From the NCBI RefSeq assembly GCF_012273895.1, contig NC_052114.1, forward strand, positions 9,901,927-9,965,926: a stretch of DNA of 64,000 bases, written 5' to 3'. Numbering within the stretch: the first letter of the stretch is position 1; the number at the start of each line of letters is the position of its first letter. The notes under the pieces were generated by a model. That model did no database searches, was not told the DNA's origin, and saw nothing but the letters and a program-made list of their open reading frames with translations. This DNA comes from Zerene cesonia. Its lineage: Eukaryota; Arthropoda; Insecta; Lepidoptera; Pieridae. Position numbers and translations under genes: made by a program. Below are positions 46,918 through 58,257 of this stretch, piece by piece.

Positions 46918-47098
46918 CTTCACGTCTAAACTATTAATGAAATGAAATTTCGTACAAAGATACTCCGTGACCCGCAAAAGGACATAGGATAGCTTTAATC
47001 ATGGATTACGCACTGGTACAGGAATTATACAGAGAAAACTCCTCTGCATAATTGTCTGTCTCTCTTTTCCTTAGGCAGGGCAAGTTGCGGGTTTAAAT
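46918..47098 (-). mobile_element. Lep-E-like retroposon, degraded
   Basis: 'aatgaaatgaaatttcgtac', 'gacccgcaaaaggacatagg', 'atagctttaatcatggatta' and 'ggcagggcaagttgcggg' match the order of Lep-E elements at reduced similarity. Confidence 0.6.
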
Positions 47099-47104
47099 AT
47101 ATAT

Positions 47105-47440
47105 ATTTTTTTTATGTCAATGCAATGGAGCTGGTGGGACGCATGATGGTAAGCGCTTTACCGCCCATGAATATTTGAAGAGGTATAAGATCCATTGCAG
47201 ACCTTACGCCTCTACAGTGGATTGCCGAGTTTAAATTGGGAAGGGGTTTAGAAAGGATTGCCAAGAAGAATAAAGGTAAGGACTGGGAAGGGTAAGGAAA
47301 AGGATATGGGCCTCCGGCTCCCCCACTCACCGAGCGAAACATAGCAGAATGCTATATCACGCCAATCTTCTGTGGGGGTGTGGTACTTGACCGGTGCGAG
47401 CTGGCCCAATTCGTACCGAAGCGTGCTCGATTACCACATG
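47105..47440 (-). mobile_element. SINE-1 copy (subfamily a), full length
   Basis: Minus-strand start 'gtggtaatcgagcacgcttc', then 'aattgggccagctcgcaccg', 'ccacacccccacagaagatt', the pyrimidine-rich body, 'gtagaggcgtaaggtctgca' and 'attcatgggcggtaaagcg', with the A-tail at the left (T-run 47106-47113). It shares the 'aggcgtaaggtc' block with 39349 and 49330. Confidence 0.9.
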
Positions 47441-49329
47441 TATAACCATAAACAATTAGTTGATGATACAATTTCCTTACCACACCACATATACATTACG
47501 TCATCCTCATTTTTCCTTAACCACATAATAATAACGAAATTCAGGTCAAATTTCAATAGAAATTGAAAGTGATAAATTTATCGTATACATAAGGGAGATA
47601 CTGCAGTTATGCGGGTAAAGGTTCGATTGAAAAAGGCTAATTAATTTATGACTCAATAAATTTTAAAGTGTATTCAATTTAATTAGGTAAATAAATTTAA
47701 TGTGCATTGTCGATGACTATTTTCTACAATCATGTGGATTGTAGTTCTCTAGTTCTTTAAAAAGAAACAAAAATGATTTGACAATTGATTGCTCCAAAAA
47801 TCCTGTATCAATTTGTTTGTGTTTAATTCTTTATTAATTGGAGTTTGATTGAGTACCACTTCTAAATATGTAATAGTACATTTGTTATTTATTCACATAT
47901 ATAAATCTCATTATTATATTAATTTAAATTGTATAAAGAAGTATTTGCATACTAAATTCTTTTGTATAAACTATAGGGCAAGGTATATGGCAAGCCAATC
48001 TATTCAATAATAGAATACATGTGTCAATGGTTCGTCCACACAGAGTACCACAGAACCTCAAAACGTCCACATTTCACGCGATAAACAGTACGCAGCCCTT
48101 TACAGGCTCTACATGGACGTACCATTACAATTATAGCTACAAAGCAAGTTGGCGACATAAATAAACTATGCAAAAGCGGGGAAGCGTCCACCGATGGATT
48201 AAGCGCGCGGAATCTGAGTTCCCACGGCGGAGACTGGACTGCGTCTCAATGGAGAGGAGGTCGCGATGTGGTGAATTAACTGTTAATATGATATTTATTT
48301 ATAAATTACTTTTAATGAGTTTATCAAATCAAATATCACCCGAACCCGCACAGAAGTTCCTGATATATATGTGACTCTTTTTGTGATACTAAGAGGATGG
48401 TTTTTTGTTATTCCGAGAGAGAGGTGAAACGAAACACCCAATTTTTCTGGTTAAAAGTATAAAATTTTTTGATGTTCCGTAACTTAAAATAGTTGCTTAT
48501 AAATATAACAAAATAGTTTAATATAAGTCGTGTGCTTTCTGTATCTTTCTTCTTCCTTCATAAACGTGTATTAAGTCTACGAATCTTTCCTTTATACATA
48601 TCACACTATTTATTCACTATATATCAAGGTTATACATAAATTTATAACAAAAGTGTGATTTACTCACAAAAAAGATATGGATTACATAATATACACAGAC
48701 GTATTTCATATTTTTATATTTTTACGATTTCTTACCTACGTGTATGTTTTTATGTTAAATTACCTGCTGCTACCTGCACTGCTGCACTGTGGCAAGTATG
48801 GTACAAGAAAGCATAAAATATTAAGCGCAATAATACGCTTCTGCTCCTAAAATAGATCGTTGCCAATATTGGTATAGAAGTGTAAATTATACATGCGTAT
48901 AGACGCATACAAGTGTAAATTATTCAAGGACTAAACAGATTGTAGGTGGCCAACTCATCCATTTTGCCAAAACAATATATGATTTGTTATATTTATTCCA
49001 TTTCAAAAGCAATGTTCATATATATATAAGCTAATAAAATTAAGTAACATAGTGCTTACAACGTAGACATACTAGGTAAAAACATAAAACCCTTTTACAA
49101 CTTGTATAAAACCAAATCAAGGCGCAAATTGCAATGTCAACATTACCCGCTTCCGGTCGTCACTCGCACCAAATCGCTGTCACCTACACCACACGCACAC
49201 AAGTGTAAAGTGTGCAGCGACACCACACAATGCGGCTGGGTGGTCGCCGCTCGGCCCGTTCCAGAGTTTGCCCAATTTGACGACTTTACGAGCGCGCTGG
49301 TCGTGGGAAACGCACTTAGTATTGCAGTG
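47441..49329. other. no supported gene
   Basis: 48165-48280 and 49110-49320 are less AT-rich. The frame at 49102-49371 (KCKVCSDTTQCGWVVAARPV) looks mixed but runs into a SINE-1 copy at 49330 and has no donor-like end that I trust, so it is not called. Confidence 0.4.
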
Positions 49330-49535
49330 TTTTTATGTCATCGTCGGCAATGGAGCTGGTGGGTCGCCTGATGGTAAGCGCTACCACCGCCCATGAACAT
49401 TTGGAGAGGCGTAAGGTCAGCAGTCCTAACGCCTCTATAATTGGATTGTCGATTTTAAATTGGAAAAGTATTAACTGACGAGACGAATAAAGGACTAGAC
49501 TAAGAAGTTAAGGAAAACGATATGGGCAGTTTGTT
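49330..49535 (-). mobile_element. SINE-1 copy (subfamily a), 5' truncated
   Basis: T-run and 'tatgtcatcgtcggcaatgg', 'gctggtgggtcgcctgatgg', 'taagcgctaccaccgcccat', 'ggagaggcgtaaggtcagca'. It is followed by a degraded body ('aaggactagactaagaagt'). Confidence 0.85.
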
Positions 49536-49644
49536 ATAAGTATAGTGCCAAAGAGTTTTTAAGTAATAGAGCGTGGTGATATAGATAGTGGTAAGATGCC
49601 AATTTGTATCGTTTGGGTAAATGCAGGAAGCATTGCAGTTTTTT

Positions 49645-49930
49645 AAGGTTCATGGGCGGTAGTGGTGGGTACATTTTTTCGTACGTTCGCCTGATTTTCA
49701 GCGATCACCACCGCCCATGAACATCGCAAAGGTATCTTCTGTGAATGCTTCTGCTTTCTTTTAAGGGAAAAGGGAAAAGGAAAGGATTGACGACTGGAAA
49801 AAAATGAATCGACTGCGAAGGGTGAGGAAAAGAAAACGGGTTTGATAGAAACATAGTACAGGTTTGTCGCATTTTACATCGTTTTTTTTATGTCCTAGTG
49901 GGCAAACCAGCTACCAGAGGAGCTACTAAC
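49645..49930. mobile_element. clustered SINE-1 fragments in opposed orientation
   Basis: 49645-49667 is a plus-strand fragment ('gttcatgggcggtagtggtg'). 49675-49862 is a minus-strand copy of subfamily b ('gatcaccaccgcccatgaac' ... 'acgactggaaaaaaatgaat'). 49888-49930 is another minus-strand 3' end ('tttttttatgtcctagtggg'). The first two form an inverted pair with about 20-bp arms around 49649-49666 and 49704-49722. Confidence 0.75.
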
Positions 49931-51294
49931 ACCATTTGTGTCAAAGCTCTCTCTTAGCTTTTTTTTCCTCTGAAATGCTTTATTGTAATGCCATAATATA
50001 AATAATAAATAAAATACAGCGCCTTTATTGCTTTATTTTATACCAGATTTAGGTTATTTCTATTCTTTGAATCTTTCTCAAATTTTGGTGAGTAATGCGT
50101 TGTTAACTGACATTTTTGCAACTCCTTTATATTTTCTATGAACTTAGTACTCCTAAGATCGTATCGAATCCTAATTATAACCTTCATTCGTACAAATTTT
50201 ATCAGAATTAAGGTATTTATGCGTTATTGTAAAACAATCATATAAACGTAGTGGATATCGCCCGACCGACCATTTATCTCCTGTTACTATTTTATTTCGT
50301 ATTTACGACTCATAATACGAGTAGTAATGATGGAATCAGCGTGTGTATCTATAAAATGTTGGTTAAAATCTTATTTTGTTGATAAGACGTTCATTTAGAG
50401 ATACTGGAGGAGGCAATACGTTTCATTCCCCTACAATCCTCCCATAGTTGGATCAAAATCAAAATCTGGATTAAAAATATTGTACATTATTATGTTTGTA
50501 AGCTGATAGAATGTTTATAAAGTTTTTGTATTGAAGATGGGTCCGGTGGCCTCCACAATTATTACAATCAATGATTGTTTATTTGTTCAAAACGGAATAT
50601 AAAAATAGTTAATATATAACATGAATATCTAGAGCAAATGTTGTTTTACGAAACACATTATGCATCTAAAAGTACACAACTTATATAATTTATTATTTAG
50701 AATTAAGTGTAATCTGCTAAATATTTAAATTAACATTATTTTATTTTGTTATCATAAAATACGGCGTAAATTTTGAAGACAACGAACGACAAACAACATT
50801 GTGTTTTTTAATTTAATTGACTCCATATATACAACAATACTTGTGTATTATCTGTGCATGTACTAAGAAATTTGACAGCAACCGACCTTCATGGTTTTTT
50901 TTTTATTTTTAATCTGTTTCATATCTATATTTCTATATCATCGTCTGTAGCGGCTAGACGGCGCCAACCTTGGCGTCGCTCTGGCTACCACTCACAGTCG
51001 ACAGACTAATGCCTCCGTCATATTTTACAAATACAATATAAAACCGTAACATCAGCAGTTATCATCGTAAACATTATACAATTTACTGCGCGTGTCTTTC
51101 GCAAAAGATTACTATAAAATTTCTAATATCAATTGATACGTTTACACTTAAATATTACTTTGTTATTAACGAGGTGATGCTGGAAATACTAAACTTTGTG
51201 AAAGAGTAAAGACATAAATAAATAAATAAAATACCACTGCAATCTACAAACTTATTTTGCAAACATAAATGGAAAGTTTCTATGGGCATGATAT
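49931..51294. other. no gene; small GC-richer patch
   Basis: 50945-51010 ('tgtagcggctagacggcgcc', 'aaccttggcgtcgctctggc') stands out. The rest is AT-rich and nothing is supported. Confidence 0.4.
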
Positions 51295-51480
51295 CGCATA
51301 AAACAAAGTCACTTTCTCATTCCCTATGTCCCTTAGTATGCTTAAATCTTTAAAGCTACGCAACGGAAATGATGGGTTTTTTATTTATACATAGATTGAT
51401 TCAAGAGGAAGGTTTATATGTATGATAACATCTATTAAACTACTCCAAATTTAACGCATGCGAAGCCGCGGGCAAAAGTT
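51295..51480 (+). mobile_element. Lep-D copy, well preserved
   Basis: 'aaaacaaagtcactttctca', 'tatgcttaaatctttaaagc', 'ttcaagaggaaggtttatat' and the end 'gcgaagccgcgggcaaaag'. It shows the full family from start to a head-like GC end. Confidence 0.85.
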
Positions 51481-52823
51481 TTAAGATAGATTGATATAAT
51501 ATTATCTTTATATTTAAAACGAACTATACATAATCGTCGTACTTGATTCGATTTTTTAATTCTGTATCTATTTATTTAATGTGTATAATGCATATTTTGA
51601 AATACTAGAAAACCGCTCGGATTGACGCGTTTTCAATTATAAATTTTATAATTGTGTTAACCTTCATTTTGAATCATCTATCTATTAAAAAAAAACCCCG
51701 CATCGAAATCCCACTTTCAAAAATTTGGGCATAGTAGGGAAAAGGGGGAAGCGACTTTGTTTTTTGTTGTAGATATACTATATATGATTAACGAATTGCT
51801 TTTCATGAATCTCTTTATGGTATTCAAAATCTTCTACTTTTTATCGGGACTACAAAACTTTAGACTACTTAGTTAAGCACGCAACCCAAGCTTGCAGGCA
51901 AACCAAGTATTGTATTCATAAAATTAAAAATAATATGGCAAATTCATTAGTTTTATGAAAACTTTAGAAATGATACATCTGCCAAACATTATGCATTAAA
52001 TCTGTTAAAATCCATAGTTATCAAAATATACAATGGTATTTCTTAAAAAACTCGAGCTCGTTGGTTAGAAAGTTTTTCTAATCAACTGTACAAAATGTAT
52101 ATAATATAGATGCATAGTGTATAATCAAAGTATAATAATATTTGTATTAATATTGATTGTATTGTTTTTTGTATAGTTTTGTATAGTTTAAATATGGAAT
52201 AAATAAATCATTTCATTTCAATATACTTATGAAGCAGAAAAAACCTCTGTCATTTTCCAACTATAGCCAGACCTCACTTTATATTACTTGCTGACCCCTC
52301 CGCTAATCGTCAATAATTATCAACAGAATTGCAACACAATTATCGTATGATGACTGACTTGTAATGTTTGTAAAAGTGCCCTCATAATTGTCGAAAATAT
52401 ATGAATAAATTGACGAATACAGACACTTATTTTATAGGCTGTTAATTGCTATCGCGAGCAGACATCTTGTTTTTTTATACAATCGAGTATGAATAATGAA
52501 TTGTGTTTTTTATTTGCATTTCATTGTGCGAAAATTATGATAATATTTCGCACAATATTTCGACATAATCGTGTGTAAATTGTCTCACTTCGATCGTTGT
52601 TTTTTATTGTAATAAATATGACATGATGGCATTTAGTTTTTTTTTCTAATTTTCGAGCATGCTCTTGATTAAATCTGATATTATATAATACTTAAATAGC
52701 TCGACATTGCACAAAGATCTGGAGTGGGTATTACCGAACTTTTCTTATAGTCAACTCGTTCGAAGTACACTCATGAGTTTGTCAAGTTAACGTCTTTTAC
52801 AAACGATTTAATACTTATTGCGA
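51481..52823. other. no gene recognised
   Basis: AT-rich. 51680-51775 ('aaaaaccccgcatcgaaatc') and the 'ttgtatagttttgtatag' duplication near 52165-52185 are the only notable text. Confidence 0.4.
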
Positions 52824-52960
52824 ACTAGCGGTCCTCCCCGGCTTCGCCCGTGAAATATGTTGCATAGCCGCTCAGAGATCACGTAATCCAACAGTGAAGT
52901 AGCAGTTCCTTAAAATAGCTTTTCTAACAAACCAACAAACAATCAATCTCTTCTAGCTAA
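52824..52960 (+). mobile_element. Lep-B copy, diverged
   Basis: 'actagcggtcctccccggct', 'tcgcccgtgaaatatgttgc', 'aacagtgaagtagcagttcc' and 'caaccaacaaacaatc'-type end. Confidence 0.65.
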
Positions 52961-54035
52961 AAACGAGACGACAATACAGACACTGGCCGCCGGCCATATT
53001 GTTTAGCAAACTGTCTAAAGCTCCCAAAATGTGTGTGAAAAACTGTTTTATGACTTATTTTTGAAAATATCTGAAATTTGTATCAAAATGCAACGACGTT
53101 CATGACATTTCAGTTTGACACAACCTTTTTCTTCGTGATATCTGATGTTCATGTCACAATATTAAGATCGCATTTATTCGAGGCAATTTGACTCAGTAGC
53201 TGTATATATGTACTTTAAAGTGTACCAGATAGTAAACCGAGTGAAAGCGTCCCACCCCCTATTGTGCCTCTTATCATTCGCAATCTCACCTCTGCGCTCG
53301 CCCGTGACGTCCTCTCATGCAAGACCTTCGGAGCTTTAATTGCAACGAACGTTCGAGAAACGTAATGTCAATTTTCGATGAGATATCATCGTAATTAATG
53401 GGGGAATGCTGTTTAAAAGTAATTTACAAAAGATGTTAAAATATTATAAATAGCGAATTGCTTTGTCTGATTTTAAATACTGTTAATAACTTTTTAATGA
53501 AGTTTCATTCAGAAATAGATAGAGGACCTCTATGTCAAAATAAAACGAATTAAAATGTTCGTTTGTCAAATTAACTATAATTAATTCAGTTGTACCCGTA
53601 AGTTATAAGTTAAATTATGAAATATTGTTTAATATATTCCAAGGCTTTTTTAATTACATTGACTTTTCCCACAGCGACATCTATGAAAAAAACTGTCATG
53701 CTGCAACAAGGGATAGTACTTCCTTTATTGACCCGCAATTTAATTACTCAAAAACAGAATTGCCCAATAGTTAATCGCACATAAATGAATATTAATTAAG
53801 AGTAATTAATTAATTTCCAAAAAAGGGAAACGTACCGCTTAAATGCAATGTATAAGGCATAATCTTGCCTAATTATACCGCCTTTGATGTTGCGACAAAA
53901 AAATATGATTGTCTTATATATTAATTCACGACAAAACCTTCTTTTGAAATTTGGACCTCACTTCCTACAATACAAGTGAGGACTAGGGAACCATGCAAAA
54001 TATAATGCATTTCAGCTTATCTAACAAGCTTATAT
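52961..54035. other. no gene; candidate constrained patch at 53225-53400
   Basis: The patch has 'tctgcgctcgcccgtgacgt' (a TGACGTC CRE-like word), the palindrome CGAACGTTCG and 'cgtaattaatggggg', in a longer unique stretch of mixed composition than is usual here. No open frame or repeat explains it. Confidence 0.35.
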
Positions 54036-54041
54036 GACATA

Positions 54042-54078
54042 CTAGATGCGCCCCGCGGTTTCACCCGCGTATTATTAT
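54042..54078 (+). mobile_element. Lep-A head fragment
   Basis: 'actagatgcgccccgcggtt' and 'tcacccgcgtattatt' are the first ~37 bp of Lep-A. The rest of the element is missing. Confidence 0.65.
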
Positions 54079-55123
54079 AATTTCGCACCTTCTATTTTCC
54101 TATTCCATTTCTACAGCCCTTATTTCTTAAATACTTCTAACTATCTAGGCCCTAGGTATTGTCATGTGCCCAATAAATAATGCAATCTCCAACTTCTCAA
54201 ATAAAAACTCGATATAAAATTGTCTAAGGAACCATAACCCATGCAGCAGAACCCCAAATCGTACAAATCTACGACTTTACTTTCTCGGTATCGCGATGCC
54301 CGTTACGGACGGTGCATTCGGGCCGCCGTGAATTTTATCGTGTTATTAGTCCGTCTGCGGGCGTGCTCTCCGGTGCGTAACGAGAGGTCGCCAGTCTAGC
54401 CTCTAGCCTCTGTTCGAGTCATGGTGTATATTTATGGTGGATTTACGAAACCAAGCTATTGCATGTTTTAATCTGACTTTGAATGAACGCTAATGTTTAA
54501 ACGTGACTGTTCTAGTTATATATGAAAGATATGTTTATAAAAACTTCATTTTTTATTATAATAATTTCTTTTTTTAAGAATATTTTTTCTGTTTTTATGA
54601 TTATTTTAGTGAATGAGTCACGAATCTTAGGCCGTTATGTCTGTATTACGTATACAGATGTACTTTGACAAAACATATTATGATGTTGATTTAAATCGAT
54701 CATAATAATGATCAGTCGTGATTTTTTAATTTATAATACAAAAAAGGGATTTTAGAATTAATAATAAATAAAAAATCAGCAACATTAGGGCCCTGATGTT
54801 ATTAGGAAAGGTACCCCTTCATATTCTAAAATGGGATCAAATGACAACAATTTCCTATCAAGGGCCAAAAAAAAAAAACGAATATAAAACATTCGAATTG
54901 AGAATCGTTTGTTTTTGGGAACATCTGATAAAATCGATAAAGACTTTTTTAAATTAAAGCTTTTATGTAGAATTGAGTCATTCTTTTTTCAATAATACAG
55001 AATAAAACTTAATTATATCTACGTTGTATTTTGGTCCAATAAATGGTCTATGGTCTTCTGGTTCTGGTCACAATACTGACACTAAAAAAATTTATTTCCC
55101 CCTGATAGAGAAGAGAGAAGACG
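54079..55123. other. no gene; GC-rich patch at 54285-54420
   Basis: 'cccgttacggacggtgcatt', 'cgggccgccgtgaattttat' and 'gtctgcgggcgtgctctccg' make a block of about 135 bp unlike its surroundings. No frame with a recognisable motif is present. Confidence 0.4.
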
Positions 55124-55159
55124 CGTCGTTAAAAAACAAATCTTTGTTTTTTAACGACG
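55124..55159. repeat. perfect 17-bp-arm hairpin
   Basis: Arm CGTCGTTAAAAAACAAA (55124-55140), spacer 'tc', exact reverse complement (55143-55159). It abuts a LINE 3' end, so it may have formed during insertion (a snap-back or template switch). Confidence 0.9.
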
Positions 55160-55285
55160 TTGCCTGGAAGAGATCACTACTGAGTGATAAGGCCGCCCAA
55201 TAAATAGTACTCTTTTTCTTTTTTTTGTTTTGTTTAATTAATGTATTTTTTAAAGTTTATACAATTTTTGTTGAAGTGTATAAAT
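55160..55285 (+). mobile_element. LINE 3' end, 5' truncated
   Basis: 'ttgcctggaagagatcacta', 'ctgagtgataaggccgccca' and T-rich text match the same 3' UTR type as 34382-34500, here starting directly after the hairpin. Confidence 0.7.
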
Positions 55286-55995
55286 ATAAATCTGGATTTA
55301 ATCATGTACCTACAACATAGGTGGATAAAATGATACCAAAATTAATTTAGGAATTAGTTACGAAATATATTTAAACAAATACATATTTAGGTCACACATA
55401 CATTACAGCTTATCTAGCATTATATACGATTTGCATATAAACTGCGAAAACTTCGCATTACGTTGATATTCATTTGTTTTTCCGTGGCCACGTCTGGGAA
55501 TGTCGGTTACAGTCCGGCGGATCGGGTCGTGTTGTACTCTGTTGTTACCCGACTGCGACGGAAGAAGTGTAATGTTTTTGAGTGTACTACAAACAATACC
55601 ATTTTGTTTTTGAAAACTCAAATATAATACAATTGCTCAACTAATAAATGATTCAAAATTATTGAATTAGTGTAAAATTTATTTCAATAGTTGAAGGCTA
55701 CATAATTGATAAGATACTGGTCGCTGTTTTATTTATTTTTTTCCCAAGTATTTGAATTTTTTAAGTCAGTTATAAGAGACCTCTGTCTTGTTGAATTTGT
55801 TTGTTAAGTTTGCAAAAGAAAGTAACTTTTGTTCATTTCAACAAGCAGTACTATTTTTATGACATTTAGATGCCTATATTATTTTAACACAAGAATCTAA
55901 TAACACAAATCTCTAATATCCGAGGCCCTTGCCGACGGTATTTGCCGGTGCCCTTCCTCTATAATGTGTAGACTTACATAGGTAGGTATATCGTA
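55286..55995. other. no gene recognised
   Basis: The minus-strand frame at 55403-55621 has no domain. Short GC-richer text at 55485-55565 ('cagtccggcggatcgggtcg'). Confidence 0.4.
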
Positions 55996-55998
55996 AAT

Positions 55999-56145
55999 AA
56001 GAAACTTTTGTATTTTTGTATGTTTGTAACTTTTTTTAACGCAAAACTGCTGGACCGAATTCAAAAATTCTTTCACGATTAGATAGATGCAAACTCAGTG
56101 AGTGACATACGCTATATACCACGGGCAATGCTGGGGCGAACAGCT
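55999..56145 (-). mobile_element. Lep-B/E-like retroposon copy
   Basis: 'aacttttgtatttttgtatg', 'ctgctggaccgaattcaaaa', 'ttctttcacgattagataga' and 'ataccacgggcaatgctggg' followed by 'gcgaacagctattgag'. Confidence 0.65.
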
Positions 56146-56168
56146 ATTGAGTTATAGCTCTGTAATAA

Positions 56169-56438
56169 GGAAGTACCACACCCCCACAGAAAACCGGCGT
56201 GAAATAGTGGCATGCCACTGTGTTTCATACGGTGAGTGGGGAGCCGGAGGCCTATTTCCTTTTCCTCATCCTTCCCAGTCCATTCCTTCTATCCTGTAAT
56301 TATTCCTTTCCTTTTCACTTACCCCATAAAAGCGGGCAGCGCATTCGCAGAGCGACCTTTGAGAATGTTCATGGGCGGTGGTGATCGCTTATCATCAGGC
56401 GAACCACCAGCTCAGTTGCCCGCTATGACATAAAAAAA
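56169..56438 (+). mobile_element. SINE-1 copy (subfamily b), slightly 5' truncated
   Basis: It begins ggaagtaccacacccccaca, then 'ggtgagtggggagccggagg', the pyrimidine-rich body, 'gcgggcagcgcattcgcaga', 'gttcatgggcggtggtgatc' and 'ccgctatgacataaaaaaa'. Two short frames over it are translations of the repeat. Confidence 0.9.
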
Positions 56439-56864
56439 TGACATACATACGATGAACCCAGCATTGTGCTAATGCTATCATATCATCAACTACCTAACCG
56501 TTTCCATTTATTTGTTACTAATCAATAACAATAAATAACGGCTGTACGAGTATCTCTTAATTAAAATATTTCTCTGGCCATTAAATTAAAGGTAATTTAT
56601 TGCTGTCGGGTGCTATTTTTTTTTAGTTTTTACTTCGCTGGTGGCGAAACCTAAATCTGTGTCCTAAATGCCTGGCATGTTTTAATTAATGTCAAGGGCA
56701 GGGAGAGTTGAATGATCTATGCGTTTAATGTTACATTTTGTTATAGCCAGTGTCAGATAATGTCCAAGTCTAACCACAAACGTTTTAATTTTATGATAAA
56801 CGAAATGGTGGGTCAACTGATGGTAGGCACTCCCGCCTAATATGATGACGCTCCCGCATGAAAT
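56439..56864. other. no gene recognised
   Basis: AT-rich. 'aaatggtgggtcaactgatg' at 56804-56825 is faintly like the SINE-1 tail. Confidence 0.4.
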
Positions 56865-56865
56865 G

Positions 56866-56912
56866 AAAAAATCGCATTTAAAAACCGTTTAAAAGTTTTT
56901 AATTTATAAAAA
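56866..56912 (+). mobile_element. PLE-m fragment
   Basis: 'aaaaaatcgcatttaaaaac' and 'cgtttaaaagtttttaattt' match the core-to-arm part of PLE-m. Neither end nor a target duplication is visible. Confidence 0.55.
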
Positions 56913-57252
56913 ATAAACAATATCATAATTTCACTATTTTATTACGAAAAGTTATCAGATCGAGGAAATATTTACACTTGTTGTAATTTATCGATATGCA
57001 GCGTGTTTGCATGTGAAAATATTCAGCTCTGAAATAGCTGGCGCTGGCTTAATTATGTTTTGTTGTATTATCCATACTTTATTTCCATTTTAAATTTAAA
57101 ACAAACAAAACAACATGGTGAATAGATGCGAAAGACGATTCTATGTTCACTAGAAACAGAGGCAAATTTATAAAAAAGTTCAATTCTTGTAGTTATTTTA
57201 GAACTTATATTTTTATTTTAGAGAAAAAAGTATTAGAGAAATTTATGAATAA
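56913..57252. other. no gene recognised
   Basis: AT-rich, nothing supported. Confidence 0.4.
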
Positions 57253-57498
57253 TTAGCTGCGCCACGCGGTTTTACACGCGTAAGTCCGTATCCCGTAGGA
57301 ATATCGGGATAAAAAGTTGCCAATATGTTATTCTAGTGGTCCAGCTGTCTACGTACCAAAAAATAGAAAAATAAACTACTATGAACTAATCATGAACTAA
57401 TCAGTATTAATATGAACTAATCAGTTTTTGCCTGAAAGAACAACAAATACACACATATCCTTACAAACTTTCACATTTATAATATTAGTAGGATAGGA
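57253..57498 (+). mobile_element. Lep-A copy with an internal AT-rich triplication
   Basis: It starts ttagctgcgccacgcggttt and ends 'ttataatattagtaggatag'. Where the other copies have 'tttcattgcaatcggttcag', this one has about 60 bp with 'atgaactaatca' three times (57380-57422). Confidence 0.8.
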
Positions 57499-57544
57499 CA
57501 GAAGGCGTAGTAACGAAAATTCTATAACATCAGAAATACCTACA

Positions 57545-57600
57545 TATCAAACTCAAACTCAAACTCAAAATTTTACACACACTTACAACTAATTGTTAAG
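57545..57600 (-). repeat. CAAACT tandem, possible LINE tail
   Basis: atcaaactcaaactcaaact followed by 'caaaattttacacacactta'. On the minus strand a GAGTTT repeat would be the 3' tail of a minus-strand LINE, as with TTTGAA at 25536. No coding part is recognisable upstream. Confidence 0.5.
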
Positions 57601-57866
57601 GTTCTACTCATACTATAATTAAATATATAATCAATCATATTACAGTAATTTTTATCATTTATTTTCATTTATTATCATTTCCCAGCTACAGTTTGTTTTG
57701 ATATAAAAAATTATTTTTGATTTGGTACATTCTTAATGGTTTTGGTTGTTTGTTTTTAATCTGTTCTGAAAAAAAAACTTTGTAAATACAAATAAACCAT
57801 GAGTCAGCATAATAAAGTAGTTCGGATAAATCATATTTAATTTGCCATAAATAATAGTCTAAGACA

Positions 57867-58071
57867 GACCGCCTCCTTTGTACAGTGATTTTCGTGTGAG
57901 CTTAGAACCGACGGGTCCTGGGTTCGATTCCCGGTGAGAACGCACAAAAAAATGTTTCGGTCTGGCAGTACACAGATGGCTGTTACACCTTCTTGCCAGA
58001 AAATCGATCAGTGAAATAGATGTATATCATCTGCCCCATACCCCAGTAGTGGACACGGGACTTCACTTTCT
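57867..58071 (+). mobile_element. SINE-3 copy
   Basis: It starts gaccgcctcctttgtacagt, has the B box GGTTCGATTCCC, 'ggtgagaacgcacaaaaaaa', 'cggtctggcagtacacagat', 'atcgatcagtgaaatagatg' and the end 'acacgggacttcacttt'. A-box region decayed ('cagtgattttcg'). A degraded target duplication (aataatagtctaag / aataatctaag) may flank it. Confidence 0.88.
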
Positions 58072-58120
58072 TAATAATCTAAGTTTATGTCTAGAATTGT
58101 CTTTCTTATAACATCAAGCA

Positions 58121-58257
58121 GAAGATTTAGTTTGAACAAGCCAAGCTCAGGAACTACTGGGTTGATTTAAAAATTCTTTCATCTTTGGATATGTACGTAA
58201 TCCTTGAGGCCTATAGGCTATATATGTACCACGAGTGAATCCGGGGCAGGCCGATAG
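58121..58257 (-). mobile_element. Lep-B copy, reversed
   Basis: On the minus strand 'actatcggcctgccccggat', 'gtggtacatatatagcctat' and 'gaattttt' ... 'cccagtagttcctgagcttg' follow Lep-B at 781-948. Confidence 0.75.

Noticed and set aside
49102..49371. Cysteine-containing small protein
   Set aside because: The last third of the frame is translated SINE-1, and no splice site separates it cleanly.
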